From Oceanisphaera marina (GTDB lineage: Bacteria; Pseudomonadota; Gammaproteobacteria; Enterobacterales; Aeromonadaceae): 64,000 nucleotides of DNA. A program made the position numbers and the translations under genes. Shown piece by piece: positions 18,555 to 27,322 of this stretch (position 1 is its first letter; the number at the start of each line of letters is the position of its first letter). Below the pieces are notes generated by a model. The model ran no database searches. It was not told the origin of the DNA and saw only the letters and a program-made list of their open reading frames with translations. Location: contig NZ_BMKE01000008.1 of assembly GCF_014643915.1 (NCBI RefSeq), forward strand, positions 1 to 64,000. The letters are read 5' to 3'.

Positions 18555-20762
18555 TTATGTCTTACTGCCGTTAAATCTCAGTAGTCTCAGGGCATTGAGG
18601 GTTACCAGTGCCGTGGCGCCGGTGTCGGCGAGTATCGCCAGCCACAGACCGGTAATGCCGAGAATACTGGTGACCAGAAAAATCGCCTTTAGCCCCAGCG
18701 CCAGGCTGATATTCTGGCGAATATTGCGATTGGCCGCACGAGACAGACGCACCGCATCCGCCAGCCCGGTCAATCTGCTGTGAGTCAGGGCGGCGTCGGC
18801 ACTGTCCAGTGCGACGTCCGTACCCTGACCCATGGCGATACCCACACTGGCCTGCTTGAGCGCCGGGGCATCGTTAATGCCATCTCCCACCATGGCCAAT
18901 GGGCCCGCGCGTTCGAGTTGCAGCAGCTGGGTCAGTTTGTCCTGTGGTGATAGCTGGGCCTGATAATCAATGTCGAGTTCGGCTGCGATACGAGCAGCAG
19001 CGGCGGGGTGATCTCCGGTGAGCATCAGGCAACGAATGTTCAATGCCTGCAAGGCGGCAATACCGGCTTTGGCATCGGTGCGCAGCGGATCACTCAAGGC
19101 AAACAGCCCAGCCAGCTGCTGATTCATCACCAGCGCGGCCAAGGTGTAGCCATCTGCTTTTAGCTGATCGATCGTCGTGTGTTGCTCGGCAGTCAACTGC
19201 TCGGGTGCCAGATGCGCAGGCGTACAAATCACCAGGGGGTTGCCTTGCCATTCGCTCTCTATGCCGGCGCCGGGCAGGGTACGCCTGAAAGGCAGGGATT
19301 GCGGCGTGATGCCTTGTGCATCTGCTGCGGCCACCAGGGTCTTGGCAAGCGGGTGATGAGATCCAGCCTCCAGTGCCGCCGCCAGGCCCAGCACCTGACC
19401 CTGGTTAAACGGCGGATAGCAGATTAACTGGTGCAGCTCTGGCTTGCCCTGAGTCAGAGTACCGGTTTTATCAAACGCCATTGTGTTCACCTGGCCCAAC
19501 TGCTCCAGTGCCGCACCGCCTTTAATGAGTATCCCCATGCGGCTGGCGCTGGCCAGGGCGGACGTTACGGCTGCGGGGGTGGAAATAACCAGGGCGCAGG
19601 GGCAGCCAATGAGCAGCAACACCAGGCCGCGATAAATCCAGGTCTCCCACTCGGCGGCCATCAACAGTGGTGGCAGCAAGGCCACCAGGGTCGCCGCCAA
19701 GATCATGGCGGGGGTATACCAGCGACTGAAACGTTCAATAAAGCGGGCGATCGGGGCTTTGTTGGCTTCAGCGGTTTCAATCAGGTGCAAAATTTTGTCG
19801 ATGGTGTTGTGCCCTTGCTCGGAGGTCACGCGCACTCGTACCGCAACGTCGACCAATAAACTGCCGGCGGCCAGGGAGTCGCCTTGTTGCTTGTCGACGG
19901 GCACCGACTCGCCGGTGACCGCGCTTTCATCGAATGACGCAAGCTCGGTCAGCAGAATACCGTCGACCGGCAGACGACCACCGGGATGCACTTCTATTTC
20001 ATCATCGGGTTGCAGCTGATGGGCATGTACCGTTTCCAGGCCGTTGGGGGTCACCTTTAATGCCTGATTGGGTACCAGTGCCATTAATGCGGAGACTCCA
20101 GAGCGGGCTTTATTGGCGGCCAGACTTTCTAATTGCTCACCGACCATAAACAACAGCAGCACCATGGCGGCTTCGGCGGTTTCACCCAGTAACAGGGCGC
20201 CGCAGGCGGCAACTGTCATCAAGGTTTCAATAGAGAAAGGCGAGCCATTTCGTCCCAGTTGCCAAGCCTTGCGGCCAATCGGCCACAAGCCCCACAAAGT
20301 GGCGAGTGCGAACCATAGTGGAGCAGCACCGGGCAGCAGCAGCTGACTGAGCCCGGCCATCAGCAGTAACAGCAGCAATATCAATAGGGATTGATATTCT
20401 CGCCACCAGGCCAGCCTGGTTCTGGCGTATTCTGGGCCAGACGATGGTTCATTTTGTATGGAAAAACCAATGGCACTCATCGCTTTTGCTACGTGTTCGG
20501 GGCGGGTGCCGGGCGCCAAACGTACCTGTAGCCGTTCGGTGGCAAAGCGTACCTCGGCACTGAGTACGCCAGGCATGCGGCGCAGCGCGGTTTCTATTTT
20601 TCCGGCACAGCTGGGGCAGTCCATGCCGGTAATGTGCCAGGAGTGAGCCAGACTATCGTGATCAAGAGTCGCCTTATCATCCATCACGCTTTGGCTTGCT
20701 GCGAGATGGCGATGACCACCGGATTCGGGCTGTTTGCTATTAGCCTGACTGCACTGTGCCAT
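18555..20762 (-). CDS. zntA: Zn2+/Cd2+/Pb2+-exporting P1B-type ATPase
   Basis: A 735-residue inner-membrane metal pump. The N-terminal heavy-metal domain has GMDCPSCAGKIE near residue 46. The membrane metal-binding motif CPC is in LIGCPCALVISTPAAV near 388. The phosphorylation site is DKTGTLTQGK near 434, the hinge is MVGDGINDAPALK near 625, and the C-terminal helix has the ZntA-type MGQGTDVALDSADAAL. The head (residues 1-30) holds scattered His and Cys. AAGGAG lies seven bases before the ATG. It is only 50 nt downstream of argP; that gap includes a GACTCGAGTC palindrome, but a clear MerR-type promoter was not found. Confidence 0.92.
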   Translation of the reverse strand: MAQCSQANSKQPESGGHRHLAASQSVMDDKATLDHDSLAHSWHITGMDCPSCAGKIETALRRMPGVLSAEVRFATERLQVRLAPGTRPEHVAKAMSAIGFSIQNEPSSGPEYARTRLAWWREYQSLLILLLLLLMAGLSQLLLPGAAPLWFALATLWGLWPIGRKAWQLGRNGSPFSIETLMTVAACGALLLGETAEAAMVLLLFMVGEQLESLAANKARSGVSALMALVPNQALKVTPNGLETVHAHQLQPDDEIEVHPGGRLPVDGILLTELASFDESAVTGESVPVDKQQGDSLAAGSLLVDVAVRVRVTSEQGHNTIDKILHLIETAEANKAPIARFIERFSRWYTPAMILAATLVALLPPLLMAAEWETWIYRGLVLLLIGCPCALVISTPAAVTSALASASRMGILIKGGAALEQLGQVNTMAFDKTGTLTQGKPELHQLICYPPFNQGQVLGLAAALEAGSHHPLAKTLVAAADAQGITPQSLPFRRTLPGAGIESEWQGNPLVICTPAHLAPEQLTAEQHTTIDQLKADGYTLAALVMNQQLAGLFALSDPLRTDAKAGIAALQALNIRCLMLTGDHPAAAARIAAELDIDYQAQLSPQDKLTQLLQLERAGPLAMVGDGINDAPALKQASVGIAMGQGTDVALDSADAALTHSRLTGLADAVRLSRAANRNIRQNISLALGLKAIFLVTSILGITGLWLAILADTGATALVTLNALRLLRFNGSKT

Positions 20763-20812
20763 GTACTGCTCCTTATTTGTGAAAGCCGACCAATGTTGAA
20801 TCTGACTCGAGT

Positions 20813-21736
20813 CTAAACCATGGTGGTATCTCCAAGGTCAAGGGCGGGTAGCGTTTGCCGGGCATAGTCGATTAGGCGATAGGACAAGTCTTTGTGAATG
20901 CCCCGTTCCAGTAACCACCGATGCCAGTACAGGGGCTCGGTGAGTCTGCCTGGTGGATAAAGCTCGATGAGTTGCCCCGTCTGTAAATCGTGTTCGATCA
21001 TCAGCCTGGGGATCAGGCAATAGGCGGCACCCGAGCGGGCAATCGCCACGAAGGCTTCTGCCGAGCGTACCGCATGGCAAGGATAGTCTCCGGGCGGCAA
21101 GCCAAAATGTTGCTCTATGTAGCGAGCATGCATGTCATCCCGCTGGTCAAAGGCCACCGCTGGCGCCAACTGTAAAGCCGCCATGTTCAAGCCGCCGGCA
21201 AAATAACGTTGCTGAAATTCGGGGGTGGCCACCAATAAATAATCCATCTTGCCAAGCGCATCGCAGCGACAGCCGGGCAGCGGCTCGGCCTGTACACTGA
21301 TGGCACCGAAGGCCTCACCGCGTTTTAGCCGTTCCAGGCTACGCGATTCATCCTCGATCAGTAAATTGAGTTCTATGGGGTGGCTATGCAGCAGCGGCGT
21401 GAGTGCCGGAATAAGCCAGGTGGCCAGGCTGTCGGCATTGGTGACTATGGTCACGGTGAGCGGCTTTTGCGGGGCGTCCGGTAACAGGTCTGCCATGACG
21501 GCGTTTTCCAGCTGGCTTACCTGGCGGTAATGGGCCAACAGACGGTGGCCGGCTTCGGTCGGGTACGGCGGCTGACCGCGGACCAGCAAGGGTTGGGCAA
21601 GTCGCAATTCCAGTTGTTTGATGCGCTGAGAGATGGCCGATTGCGTGAGGTGCAGCTGTTGCGCCGCCCGCTCGAAGCTTTGCTCGCTGACCACCTTGTC
21701 GAGGGCGGCCAGTAGCTTGTAGTCCAGTTCGCTCAT
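20813..21736 (-). CDS. argP: LysR-family regulator ArgP
   Basis: A 307-residue LysR-type activator. The HTH is near the N-terminus (QSFERAAQQLHLTQSAISQRIKQLE, residues 18-42), including the SQRI variant usual in ArgP. The C-terminal effector domain follows. ArgP binds Lys or Arg and controls the arginine exporter gene argO. Divergent argO lies 112 nt away, which is the conserved E. coli arrangement and fixes the identification. The shared spacer should contain the ArgP site overlapping argO's promoter. zntA follows on the same strand but is functionally unrelated. Confidence 0.92.
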   Translation of the reverse strand: MSELDYKLLAALDKVVSEQSFERAAQQLHLTQSAISQRIKQLELRLAQPLLVRGQPPYPTEAGHRLLAHYRQVSQLENAVMADLLPDAPQKPLTVTIVTNADSLATWLIPALTPLLHSHPIELNLLIEDESRSLERLKRGEAFGAISVQAEPLPGCRCDALGKMDYLLVATPEFQQRYFAGGLNMAALQLAPAVAFDQRDDMHARYIEQHFGLPPGDYPCHAVRSAEAFVAIARSGAAYCLIPRLMIEHDLQTGQLIELYPPGRLTEPLYWHRWLLERGIHKDLSYRLIDYARQTLPALDLGDTTMV

Positions 21737-21848
21737 TGTGTTGCCTTGTTATTAATTATTCTTATGATGCTGAAGTTTTATTAGTTTTACTTAACTGTAA
21801 CCGCTCTTTAGGCTGGTCGCTATTCGAGTTGGCAAGGTAAGTATAAAA

Positions 21849-22472
21849 ATGATCTACTGGTTACCCTGGGTGCAGGGATTTACGCTGGGTGCGGGGCTGA
21901 TTATTCCCATTGGGGCGCAGAATGCCTTCGTGCTCAATCAGGGAATGCGTCGCCAATACCACCTGTTGGTGGCCGCTATCTGCAGCCTGTTTGATGTATT
22001 ACTGATCAGCTTGGGCGTATTCGGCGGTGGCGCCGTGCTGCAGTCGCACGGTGTGCTGTATTGGGGCATCAGTCTGGCGGGCATGATCTTTTTACTGATA
22101 TATGGCGCTCATTGCTGGCGCCGGGTGTTTCAGCAACAGCAGACGGTGGCGCTGGATGGCCGTCAGCGGGGGCTAAAAGCGGTGATCATCGGCGTGTTGG
22201 CGGTGACCTTGCTCAATCCGCAGGTGTATATCGAAACCGTGATGATACTGGGCTCGGTGGGCGGCGGCTTTGCCGAGCAGGACAAATGGGCGTTTGCCAT
22301 CGGCTGCTTTAGCGCGTCTTTGTTGTGGTTTTTCACCCTGGCGCTGGCGGCGGCACGCATGAGTAGCTGGCTGAATCGACCTGTTATACAGAAGGTAATG
22401 GACGGAACCATAGGCTTATTGATGTGGTTGCTGGCGGCCAAGCTGGCGCTGGGGTTGTATGAGTATGTGTAA
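21849..22472 (+). CDS. argO: Arginine exporter ArgO (LysE family)
   Basis: A 207-residue inner-membrane protein with six predicted helices. It has the LysE-family N-terminal block GLIIPIGAQNAFVLNQG near residues 17-33 and the conserved TLLNPQVYIETVMILG block near 119. It exports L-arginine and canavanine and is activated by ArgP. The ATG is preceded by AAGGTAAGTATAAAA. It is convergent with metY; a 9-bp hairpin without T-run lies between them. Confidence 0.93.
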   Translation: MIYWLPWVQGFTLGAGLIIPIGAQNAFVLNQGMRRQYHLLVAAICSLFDVLLISLGVFGGGAVLQSHGVLYWGISLAGMIFLLIYGAHCWRRVFQQQQTVALDGRQRGLKAVIIGVLAVTLLNPQVYIETVMILGSVGGGFAEQDKWAFAIGCFSASLLWFFTLALAAARMSSWLNRPVIQKVMDGTIGLLMWLLAAKLALGLYEYV

Positions 22473-22474
22473 AG

Positions 22475-22498
22475 GGTGAGGCGTGCGACCGCCTCACC
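22475..22498. other. Hairpin between convergent argO and metY
   Basis: GGTGAGGCG-TGCGAC-CGCCTCACC, a 9-bp GC-rich stem without a clear T-run. It may slow or protect both 3' ends. Confidence 0.5.
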
Positions 22499-22504
22499 TG
22501 CATA

Positions 22505-23773
22505 TTATGCGTTAAGGGCTTGTTCCAGATCGGCAATAATATCGTCGATATGCTCAATGCCAATCGACAGGCGAATCATCTCGGGCTTTACGCCCGCCTG
22601 TGCCTGCTCGGCTTCGCTCATCTGGCGATGGGTGGTAGACGCTGGGTGGCAAGCCAACGAACGGGTGTCACCAATGTTCACCAGTCGCTTGATAAGCTTG
22701 AGTGCATCGTAGAAACGCACTCCGGCTTCATAACCGTCTTTCAAGCCAAACGACATAATGGCCGAGGGCTTGCCTTTCATGTAACGCTGGGCACGTTCAT
22801 GGTCGGGGTGATCTTGCAGGCCCGCATAGTTCACCCAGTCAACGGCGGCATGGTTCTGTAAATACTCGGCCACTTTAAAGGTGTTTTCGACATGACGCTC
22901 CATGCGCAGTGGCAGGGTTTCCAGCCCTTGCAGCAACAAGAAGGTGTTCATGGGCGACAAGGTGCTGCCGGTATTACGCAGCGGCACAGTACGGGCGCGG
23001 GCAATAAAGGCCGCCGGGCCGAAGGCTTCTGTGTATACCACGCCATGATAAGCCGGTTCGGGGTTATTAAACTGCGGAAAACGGGCTTTATGTTTGGCCC
23101 AGTCAAACTTGCCACCGTCAACAATCATGCCGCCCAGTGAGTTACCGTGGCCGCCTATGTACTTGGTCAGCGAGTGCACGACTATGTCGGCGCCAAATTC
23201 GATGGGCTTGCACAACACAGGCGTGGCGACTGTGTTGTCGACCACCAGTGGCACGCCCTGGGCATGAGCCGCATCGGCCAGCCCCTGCAAATCGGTGACG
23301 TTGCCGGCCGGGTTGCCGATACTCTCACAAAATACCGCCTTGGTATTGGCATCAATCAGTTTGGCGATGGCCGCCGGGCTGGCGTCTTCGGCGAAGCGTA
23401 CTTCAATGCCCATGCTGGGCAGCATGTGGGCAAACAGCGTGTAGGTGCCGCCGTAGAGTTGCGGCGTGGTCACTATGTTATCGCCGTTTTGCGCCAGGGT
23501 AATCAAGGCATAGTGAATGGCGGCACTGCCTGCCGATACCGCCAGGCCGGCTATGCCACCTTCCAGTGCGGATACGCGCTGCTCGATCACATCGTTGGTG
23601 GGGTTCATGATGCGGGTATAGATGTTGCCCGGCACTTCCAGATTAAACAAATCGGCGCCGTGTTGGGCGCTGTCAAACTCATAGGCCACGGTTTGATAAA
23701 TGGGTACGGCCACGGATTTGGTGGTGGGATCCGTGGTATAGCCGTGGTGAACAGCCAGCGTTTCGTCTTTCAT
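22505..23773 (-). CDS. metY: O-acetylhomoserine sulfhydrylase (MetY-type)
   Basis: A 422-residue PLP enzyme of the Cys/Met-metabolism family. It makes homocysteine (or methionine) from O-acetylhomoserine and sulfide (or methanethiol). Signatures include TTDPTTKSVAVPIYQTVAY near residue 13, the YTRIMNPTN block near 51, and the PLP lysine in HSLTKYIGGHG near 203. The C-terminus has RLSIGIEHIDDIIADLEQAL. The long insertion around residues 220-260 separates MetY from MetB/MetC. The ATG at 23773 (MKDETLAVHHG) has AAGGA nine bases upstream; the upstream frame extension is not supported. No MetJ box was seen before it. Confidence 0.88.
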   Translation of the reverse strand: MKDETLAVHHGYTTDPTTKSVAVPIYQTVAYEFDSAQHGADLFNLEVPGNIYTRIMNPTNDVIEQRVSALEGGIAGLAVSAGSAAIHYALITLAQNGDNIVTTPQLYGGTYTLFAHMLPSMGIEVRFAEDASPAAIAKLIDANTKAVFCESIGNPAGNVTDLQGLADAAHAQGVPLVVDNTVATPVLCKPIEFGADIVVHSLTKYIGGHGNSLGGMIVDGGKFDWAKHKARFPQFNNPEPAYHGVVYTEAFGPAAFIARARTVPLRNTGSTLSPMNTFLLLQGLETLPLRMERHVENTFKVAEYLQNHAAVDWVNYAGLQDHPDHERAQRYMKGKPSAIMSFGLKDGYEAGVRFYDALKLIKRLVNIGDTRSLACHPASTTHRQMSEAEQAQAGVKPEMIRLSIGIEHIDDIIADLEQALNA

Positions 23774-23840
23774 GAGGCACTTTCCTTGTAGGGTGAGGTG
23801 GTTCAATGTAGAAACTTTCGCTCAAGCTGTAAAGTCGACC

Positions 23841-25208
23841 TTAGCGGGGCAAGCCTATTCGCACCAGCAGACCACCCTGTGGATGATTACCCAGTGTGAG
23901 TGTGCCGCCGTGCTGGTGGATCAGGGTGCGGGCAATGGCCAGGCCCAGCCCTATACTGCCGTCCTCCAGATTTCTGGCGGAGTCGAGGCGGGTAAAGGGC
24001 TTGAATACTTCTTCTTGCTGGGCTTCGGGAATGCCCGGGCCAAAGTCGCGGATCTGTATCTGCACCTGATCCGCTGTGGTGGCGAGTTGTACTTCTACCT
24101 TGCCGCCGTATTTTACACCATTGTCGAGCAGGTTTTGCAGGGCGCGGCGCAGGGCGCTGGGGCGACCTCGATAAATCACCGTTTGCGGTTCAACCAGGGT
24201 CACATCGTGGCCATTGTCTTGCAAATCATCGCACAGACTTTGCAGCAGGCTGGGTAAGTCCAGATTTCGTATCGGCTCGGATAACCCATCTTCGCGGGCA
24301 AATTGCAGGGTGGCATTGAGCATGTGTTCCATGTGCTTGAGGCCTTGCTGTATTTTTTGCTTGTCTTCCCCGTCGGGTAAAAATTCGCAGCGTAATTGCA
24401 AGGTGGTAATAGGGGTGCGCAAGTCGTGCGAAATGGCTGCCAACATACGGGTACGATCCGAGACAAAGCGATCCAGTCGGTCTTGCATGCGGTTAAAGGC
24501 GGTGAGGGTATCGCGAATTTCTCGCGGGCCGCTTTCGGTGAGCGGCTCGGCTTTGTCGCCACGCCCCAGCCGTTCTGCCTGCTGCGCCAGCTCTTTCAAG
24601 GGACGAGTGGTGCGCTGCAACAGCCAGATCATCAAACCGGCCAGCAGGGCGGCGAGCAGGATAAAAGACAGCACGGCTTTTACCGACCAACCGGGAATTT
24701 CCCGGTCACTCAGGGAGGTAAAATTCAGCCAGCGGCCATCCATCAGCTCAATGCCTCCCTGCAGACGAATATCGGGCCTGACGGGCGGGTGTCGGTGACG
24801 TGGATGCTCCCGAGGCGGCTTGCTGTCTTGATGGGGTTTATGCTCGGCACTGATGTGAATGGCAAGCTGCTCGGGATAATCCAGTTTGCTGCGCACCATG
24901 TGTTCAAAGCGCGCACTACGTTCGTCTGGTAGTGGCTCAGTGTTATTCAGGCTTAACTGCAGGGTTTCGCTGCGACTGGCACGCAGTATTTCGTGATGCA
25001 GGGCTGGGGGCGCCTGATTAAGCAGGCGGGTAACCGATATCAATCGTTGCAGGGTAAAGCGGCTGTTGACCAGGCCGAGCGTTTCTTCCCGCTCCATACG
25101 ATAAATTTGTATGCCGACCAGCTGGATCAGTACCAGCGCAAACAGCGCCACCATGATCACTTGTCCGGTGAGGCTGCCCAGCCAATAACGCAGTCGCTTA
25201 ATCCCCAT
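23841..25208 (-). CDS. Two-component sensor histidine kinase with His-rich sensor loop
   Basis: A 455-residue inner-membrane kinase. TM1 is about residues 13-35 and TM2 about 177-198. They flank a periplasmic domain that contains a striking His/Pro-rich segment (HKPHQDSKPPREHPRHRHPP near residues 123-142). HAMP follows, then the H-box AAISHDLRTPI near 258, the N-box QNLLDNGVKYGG near 369 and the GLGLA G-box near 425. The His-rich loop suggests divalent-metal or envelope-stress sensing (inference). The start overlaps the regulator gene by 11 nt. The divergent gene at 26104 encodes a His/Met-rich periplasmic protein, a likely target. Confidence 0.85.
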   Translation of the reverse strand: MGIKRLRYWLGSLTGQVIMVALFALVLIQLVGIQIYRMEREETLGLVNSRFTLQRLISVTRLLNQAPPALHHEILRASRSETLQLSLNNTEPLPDERSARFEHMVRSKLDYPEQLAIHISAEHKPHQDSKPPREHPRHRHPPVRPDIRLQGGIELMDGRWLNFTSLSDREIPGWSVKAVLSFILLAALLAGLMIWLLQRTTRPLKELAQQAERLGRGDKAEPLTESGPREIRDTLTAFNRMQDRLDRFVSDRTRMLAAISHDLRTPITTLQLRCEFLPDGEDKQKIQQGLKHMEHMLNATLQFAREDGLSEPIRNLDLPSLLQSLCDDLQDNGHDVTLVEPQTVIYRGRPSALRRALQNLLDNGVKYGGKVEVQLATTADQVQIQIRDFGPGIPEAQQEEVFKPFTRLDSARNLEDGSIGLGLAIARTLIHQHGGTLTLGNHPQGGLLVRIGLPR

Positions 25209-25926
25209 GGCGCACGTCGGCCACCAGCATATAGCCGCCGCCCCAGATGGTTTTGATCAAGCTCGGTTGCCTGGAGTCCTGCTCCAGCTTGCGTCGCAGG
25301 CGGCTGACCAGGGTGTCTATGGCGCGATCGAAAGCTTGTGCCTCACGGCCGCGGGCCAGATCCAGCAGTTGGTCTCGGCTAAGCACGCGATGCGGGTGCT
25401 GGGTAAACACCCGCAACAGGTCGAATTCGGCGGTACTCAGGCTCACGGTCACGCCTTGCTCGTCACGCAGCTCTCGGCGTGCCAGATCCAGGCACCAGCG
25501 ATCGAAGTACAGTTGCTGAACGTCTTCTGCTGCGGTTATCGCGGTACCGGCAGTCGATTGGCGTCTTAATACCGCCTTGATGCGCGCCAGCAGTTCTCGG
25601 GGATTAAAGGGCTTGGGCAGATAATCGTCGGCGCCCATTTCCAGGCCTATGATGCGATCGGTCTCTTCACCCACGGCGGTCAGCATGATGATGGGTACCT
25701 GATTACCCTGGCCGCGCAGCTCACGGCACAGGGTCAGGCCGTCGTCGCCGGGCAGCATCAGGTCCAGAATAATCAGGTCGGGCTGCTGCTGGGCTAGATG
25801 CTGGCGCATGGCCTGACCGTCTCTTACTGCCTGCACGCTATAACCGTGTTGTTCTAAAAAGCGCTTCAACAGATCACGAATTTCTCCATGATCATCGACT
25901 ACCAGTAACTGCCTGCCCGTATTCAT
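25198..25926 (-). CDS. OmpR-family response regulator
   Basis: A 242-residue regulator. The receiver domain has acidic residues DDH near 11-13, the phosphoacceptor Asp in LIILDLMLPGDDGL near 55, and the Lys in YLPKPFNPREL near 105. The C-terminal winged helix has the recognition block QAFDRAIDTLVSRLRRKLEQD and ends in KTIWGGGYMLVADV, close to the OmpR subgroup. It is translated with the downstream kinase. The palindrome GTCACA-CTT-TGTGAC at 26009-26023, between this gene and the divergent Spy-like gene, is a candidate binding site. I do not assign a gene name. Confidence 0.85.
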   Translation of the reverse strand: MNTGRQLLVVDDHGEIRDLLKRFLEQHGYSVQAVRDGQAMRQHLAQQQPDLIILDLMLPGDDGLTLCRELRGQGNQVPIIMLTAVGEETDRIIGLEMGADDYLPKPFNPRELLARIKAVLRRQSTAGTAITAAEDVQQLYFDRWCLDLARRELRDEQGVTVSLSTAEFDLLRVFTQHPHRVLSRDQLLDLARGREAQAFDRAIDTLVSRLRRKLEQDSRQPSLIKTIWGGGYMLVADVRHGD

Positions 25927-26008
25927 CTGTCGTCCTCTTGTTGCTACCGAGCCAGTATAAGCGTCTTGTCACCAGAAATGATGTCAAAGTATGGCAAGCA
26001 TCAGAGGC

Positions 26009-26023
26009 GTCACACTTTGTGAC
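26009..26023. promoter_or_regulatory. Candidate operator between regulator and Spy-like gene
   Basis: GTCACA-CTT-TGTGAC is a perfect 6-bp inverted repeat with a 3-nt spacer in the 177-nt divergent region. A site for the adjacent response regulator is inferred. Confidence 0.4.
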
Positions 26024-26103
26024 AAAAAAGTCTGTGCCTGACACAGTTTGCTGACAAGGGGCTGCTTTACTAGATAGTGAATCCACTCCTTGTTGAGGTC
26101 ATT

Positions 26104-26595
26104 ATGATGAAAATGAAATATAGCGCTTTGTTACTCGCCACCAGCTTGCTGGCCGCTCCTGCTTTAGTGAATGCCGCCGATCATCATGCAGAGCAGATGA
26201 CAGGGCATCACGAGCAAAACATGAACATGAAAGAGGGTTGCGAGGGAGAGCACAAAGGCATGCACAAGCAACGCCATCATGGTCAGCGCCATCACCAAAT
26301 GATGGGCGCCAAGATGATGGACCCCGCCCGTTTTGAGCAGCACATCGCCAAGCGGATGGAAAAACTGGAAACCCCGGAGCTGAAGTCGCAGTTTATTGCC
26401 AGCTATCAGGCACGACTGGCCTCGGCTGAGCAAGGCCGATTACTGCGCAAGCTGATGGCCGAACACAAGGCCGAGCAAATTACCGATAACGCGCTGAAAG
26501 CGGCGACCCTGGAAAAAATTACCGCCGATCACAAGCTCAAGCAACTGCGCATCAAGCTGATGCAAGACAAGCTGACTGAGGCCAGCAAAGGGTAA
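26104..26595 (+). CDS. His/Met-rich periplasmic protein, Spy/CpxP-like
   Basis: A 163-residue secreted protein. The ATG at 26104 follows GAGGTCATT, and a signal peptide ends near VNAA-D (residue 26). The first half is extremely His/Met rich (HHAEQMTGHHEQNMNMKEG, then QRHHGQRHHQMMG), like metal-chelating periplasmic proteins. The second half is helical and basic, with repeated EHKAEQ and LRIKLMQDKL heptad-like segments, resembling Spy/CpxP. It lacks a clear LTxxQ motif, so the family call is tentative. It is divergent from a two-component system whose sensor also has a His-rich loop. A terminator follows. Confidence 0.75.
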   Translation: MMKMKYSALLLATSLLAAPALVNAADHHAEQMTGHHEQNMNMKEGCEGEHKGMHKQRHHGQRHHQMMGAKMMDPARFEQHIAKRMEKLETPELKSQFIASYQARLASAEQGRLLRKLMAEHKAEQITDNALKAATLEKITADHKLKQLRIKLMQDKLTEASKG

Positions 26596-26627
26596 AATAG
26601 CAAAGTGTGAAGCGTAAAGAGAACATT

Positions 26628-26658
26628 AAATACCGAAGCTCACCGCTTCGGTATTTTT
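26628..26658 (+). terminator. Intrinsic terminator of the Spy-like gene
   Basis: A 12-bp stem (AAATACCGAAGC, 26628-26639; GCTTCGGTATTT, 26645-26656) with a 5-nt loop and T-run. A repeat also found after rpoC begins inside the T-run. Confidence 0.9.
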
Positions 26659-26701
26659 TGGTTGCGCAGTAAAATATGAAGAGTGATCCCTTCACTCTTC
26701 A
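26653..26701. repeat. Dispersed intergenic repeat, copy A
   Basis: Bases 26653-26672 match 60238-60256 after rpoC with about two differences (TTTTTTGG-TGCGC-GTAAA). A 10-bp hairpin TGAAGAGTGA/TCACTCTTCA (26677-26686, 26692-26701) follows. Related words AAGCGTAAAGAG occur at 26611 and 60264. Confidence 0.55.
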
Positions 26702-26710
26702 CGGTTGAGC

Positions 26711-27184
26711 CTAAGGCGTCACGTCTTTGTCTATGGGTTGCTGTAACGAAATCAGGGTTTCGGTGGACTGAATTTCATCTATGGGTTGCAACCTGTGTAC
26801 CAGTACTTGTTGCAGCTCATCGATAGAGCGGGTCATTACCTTGATGAAGATATTGTAGTGGCCTGTGGTGTAATAGGCTTCCACTACTTCTTCCAGCTGC
26901 TCCAGCTTGGCCAGTGCCGACGGATAATCCCGGGCGCTTTTCAGAATAATACCGATAAAGCAGCACACATCGTAACCCAGCTTTTTAGGGTTCACCTGTA
27001 CCCTGGTGCCTTCGATGATGCCCGCCTGTTTCATTTTCTCGACCCGTACATGAATGGTTCCCGGGCTAACGGCGAAGCGCTTGGCCAGTTCCGCATAGGG
27101 GGCGCGGGCATTGTCCATCAGCGCGATAAGAATGGATTTGTCCAGATTGTCGATTCGGTAATCAAGGGCGCTCTTTTCTGTCAT
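26711..27184 (-). CDS. asnC: Lrp/AsnC-family regulator AsnC
   Basis: A 157-residue feast/famine regulator. The N-terminal HTH is in NARAPYAELAKRFAVSPGTIHVRVEKM (residues 26-52), and the C-terminal RAM ligand domain includes VEAYYTTGHYNIFIKV near 100. AsnC activates asnA and is antagonised by asparagine. The divergent neighbour asnA, 138 nt away, gives the specific assignment over other Lrp paralogues. The spacer is AT-rich and should hold the AsnC sites. Confidence 0.92.
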   Translation of the reverse strand: MTEKSALDYRIDNLDKSILIALMDNARAPYAELAKRFAVSPGTIHVRVEKMKQAGIIEGTRVQVNPKKLGYDVCCFIGIILKSARDYPSALAKLEQLEEVVEAYYTTGHYNIFIKVMTRSIDELQQVLVHRLQPIDEIQSTETLISLQQPIDKDVTP

Positions 27185-27322
27185 ATTTTATTTATCCCGC
27201 AAAAAATTAGTCTTATTTTGATTAATTTAATCTAAAGATGGAGTTTTTACTATTTAATGTTGAATTCAAAGTGCTTTTGCCTGATTATTCGTTAAAACCA
27301 ATTAGCAACCCAGGTGAATGAA

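Noticed and set aside
20804-20813. GACTCGAGTC palindrome before zntA as a ZntR operator
   Set aside because: MerR-type promoters need -35 and -10 boxes around a 19-20-nt spacer with the dyad inside; I could not place them. It also abuts the argP stop. Kept only as a possibility.
23147-23791. Open frame antisense to metY
   Set aside because: Gly/His-rich shadow translation; metY on the other strand is a full-length enzyme.
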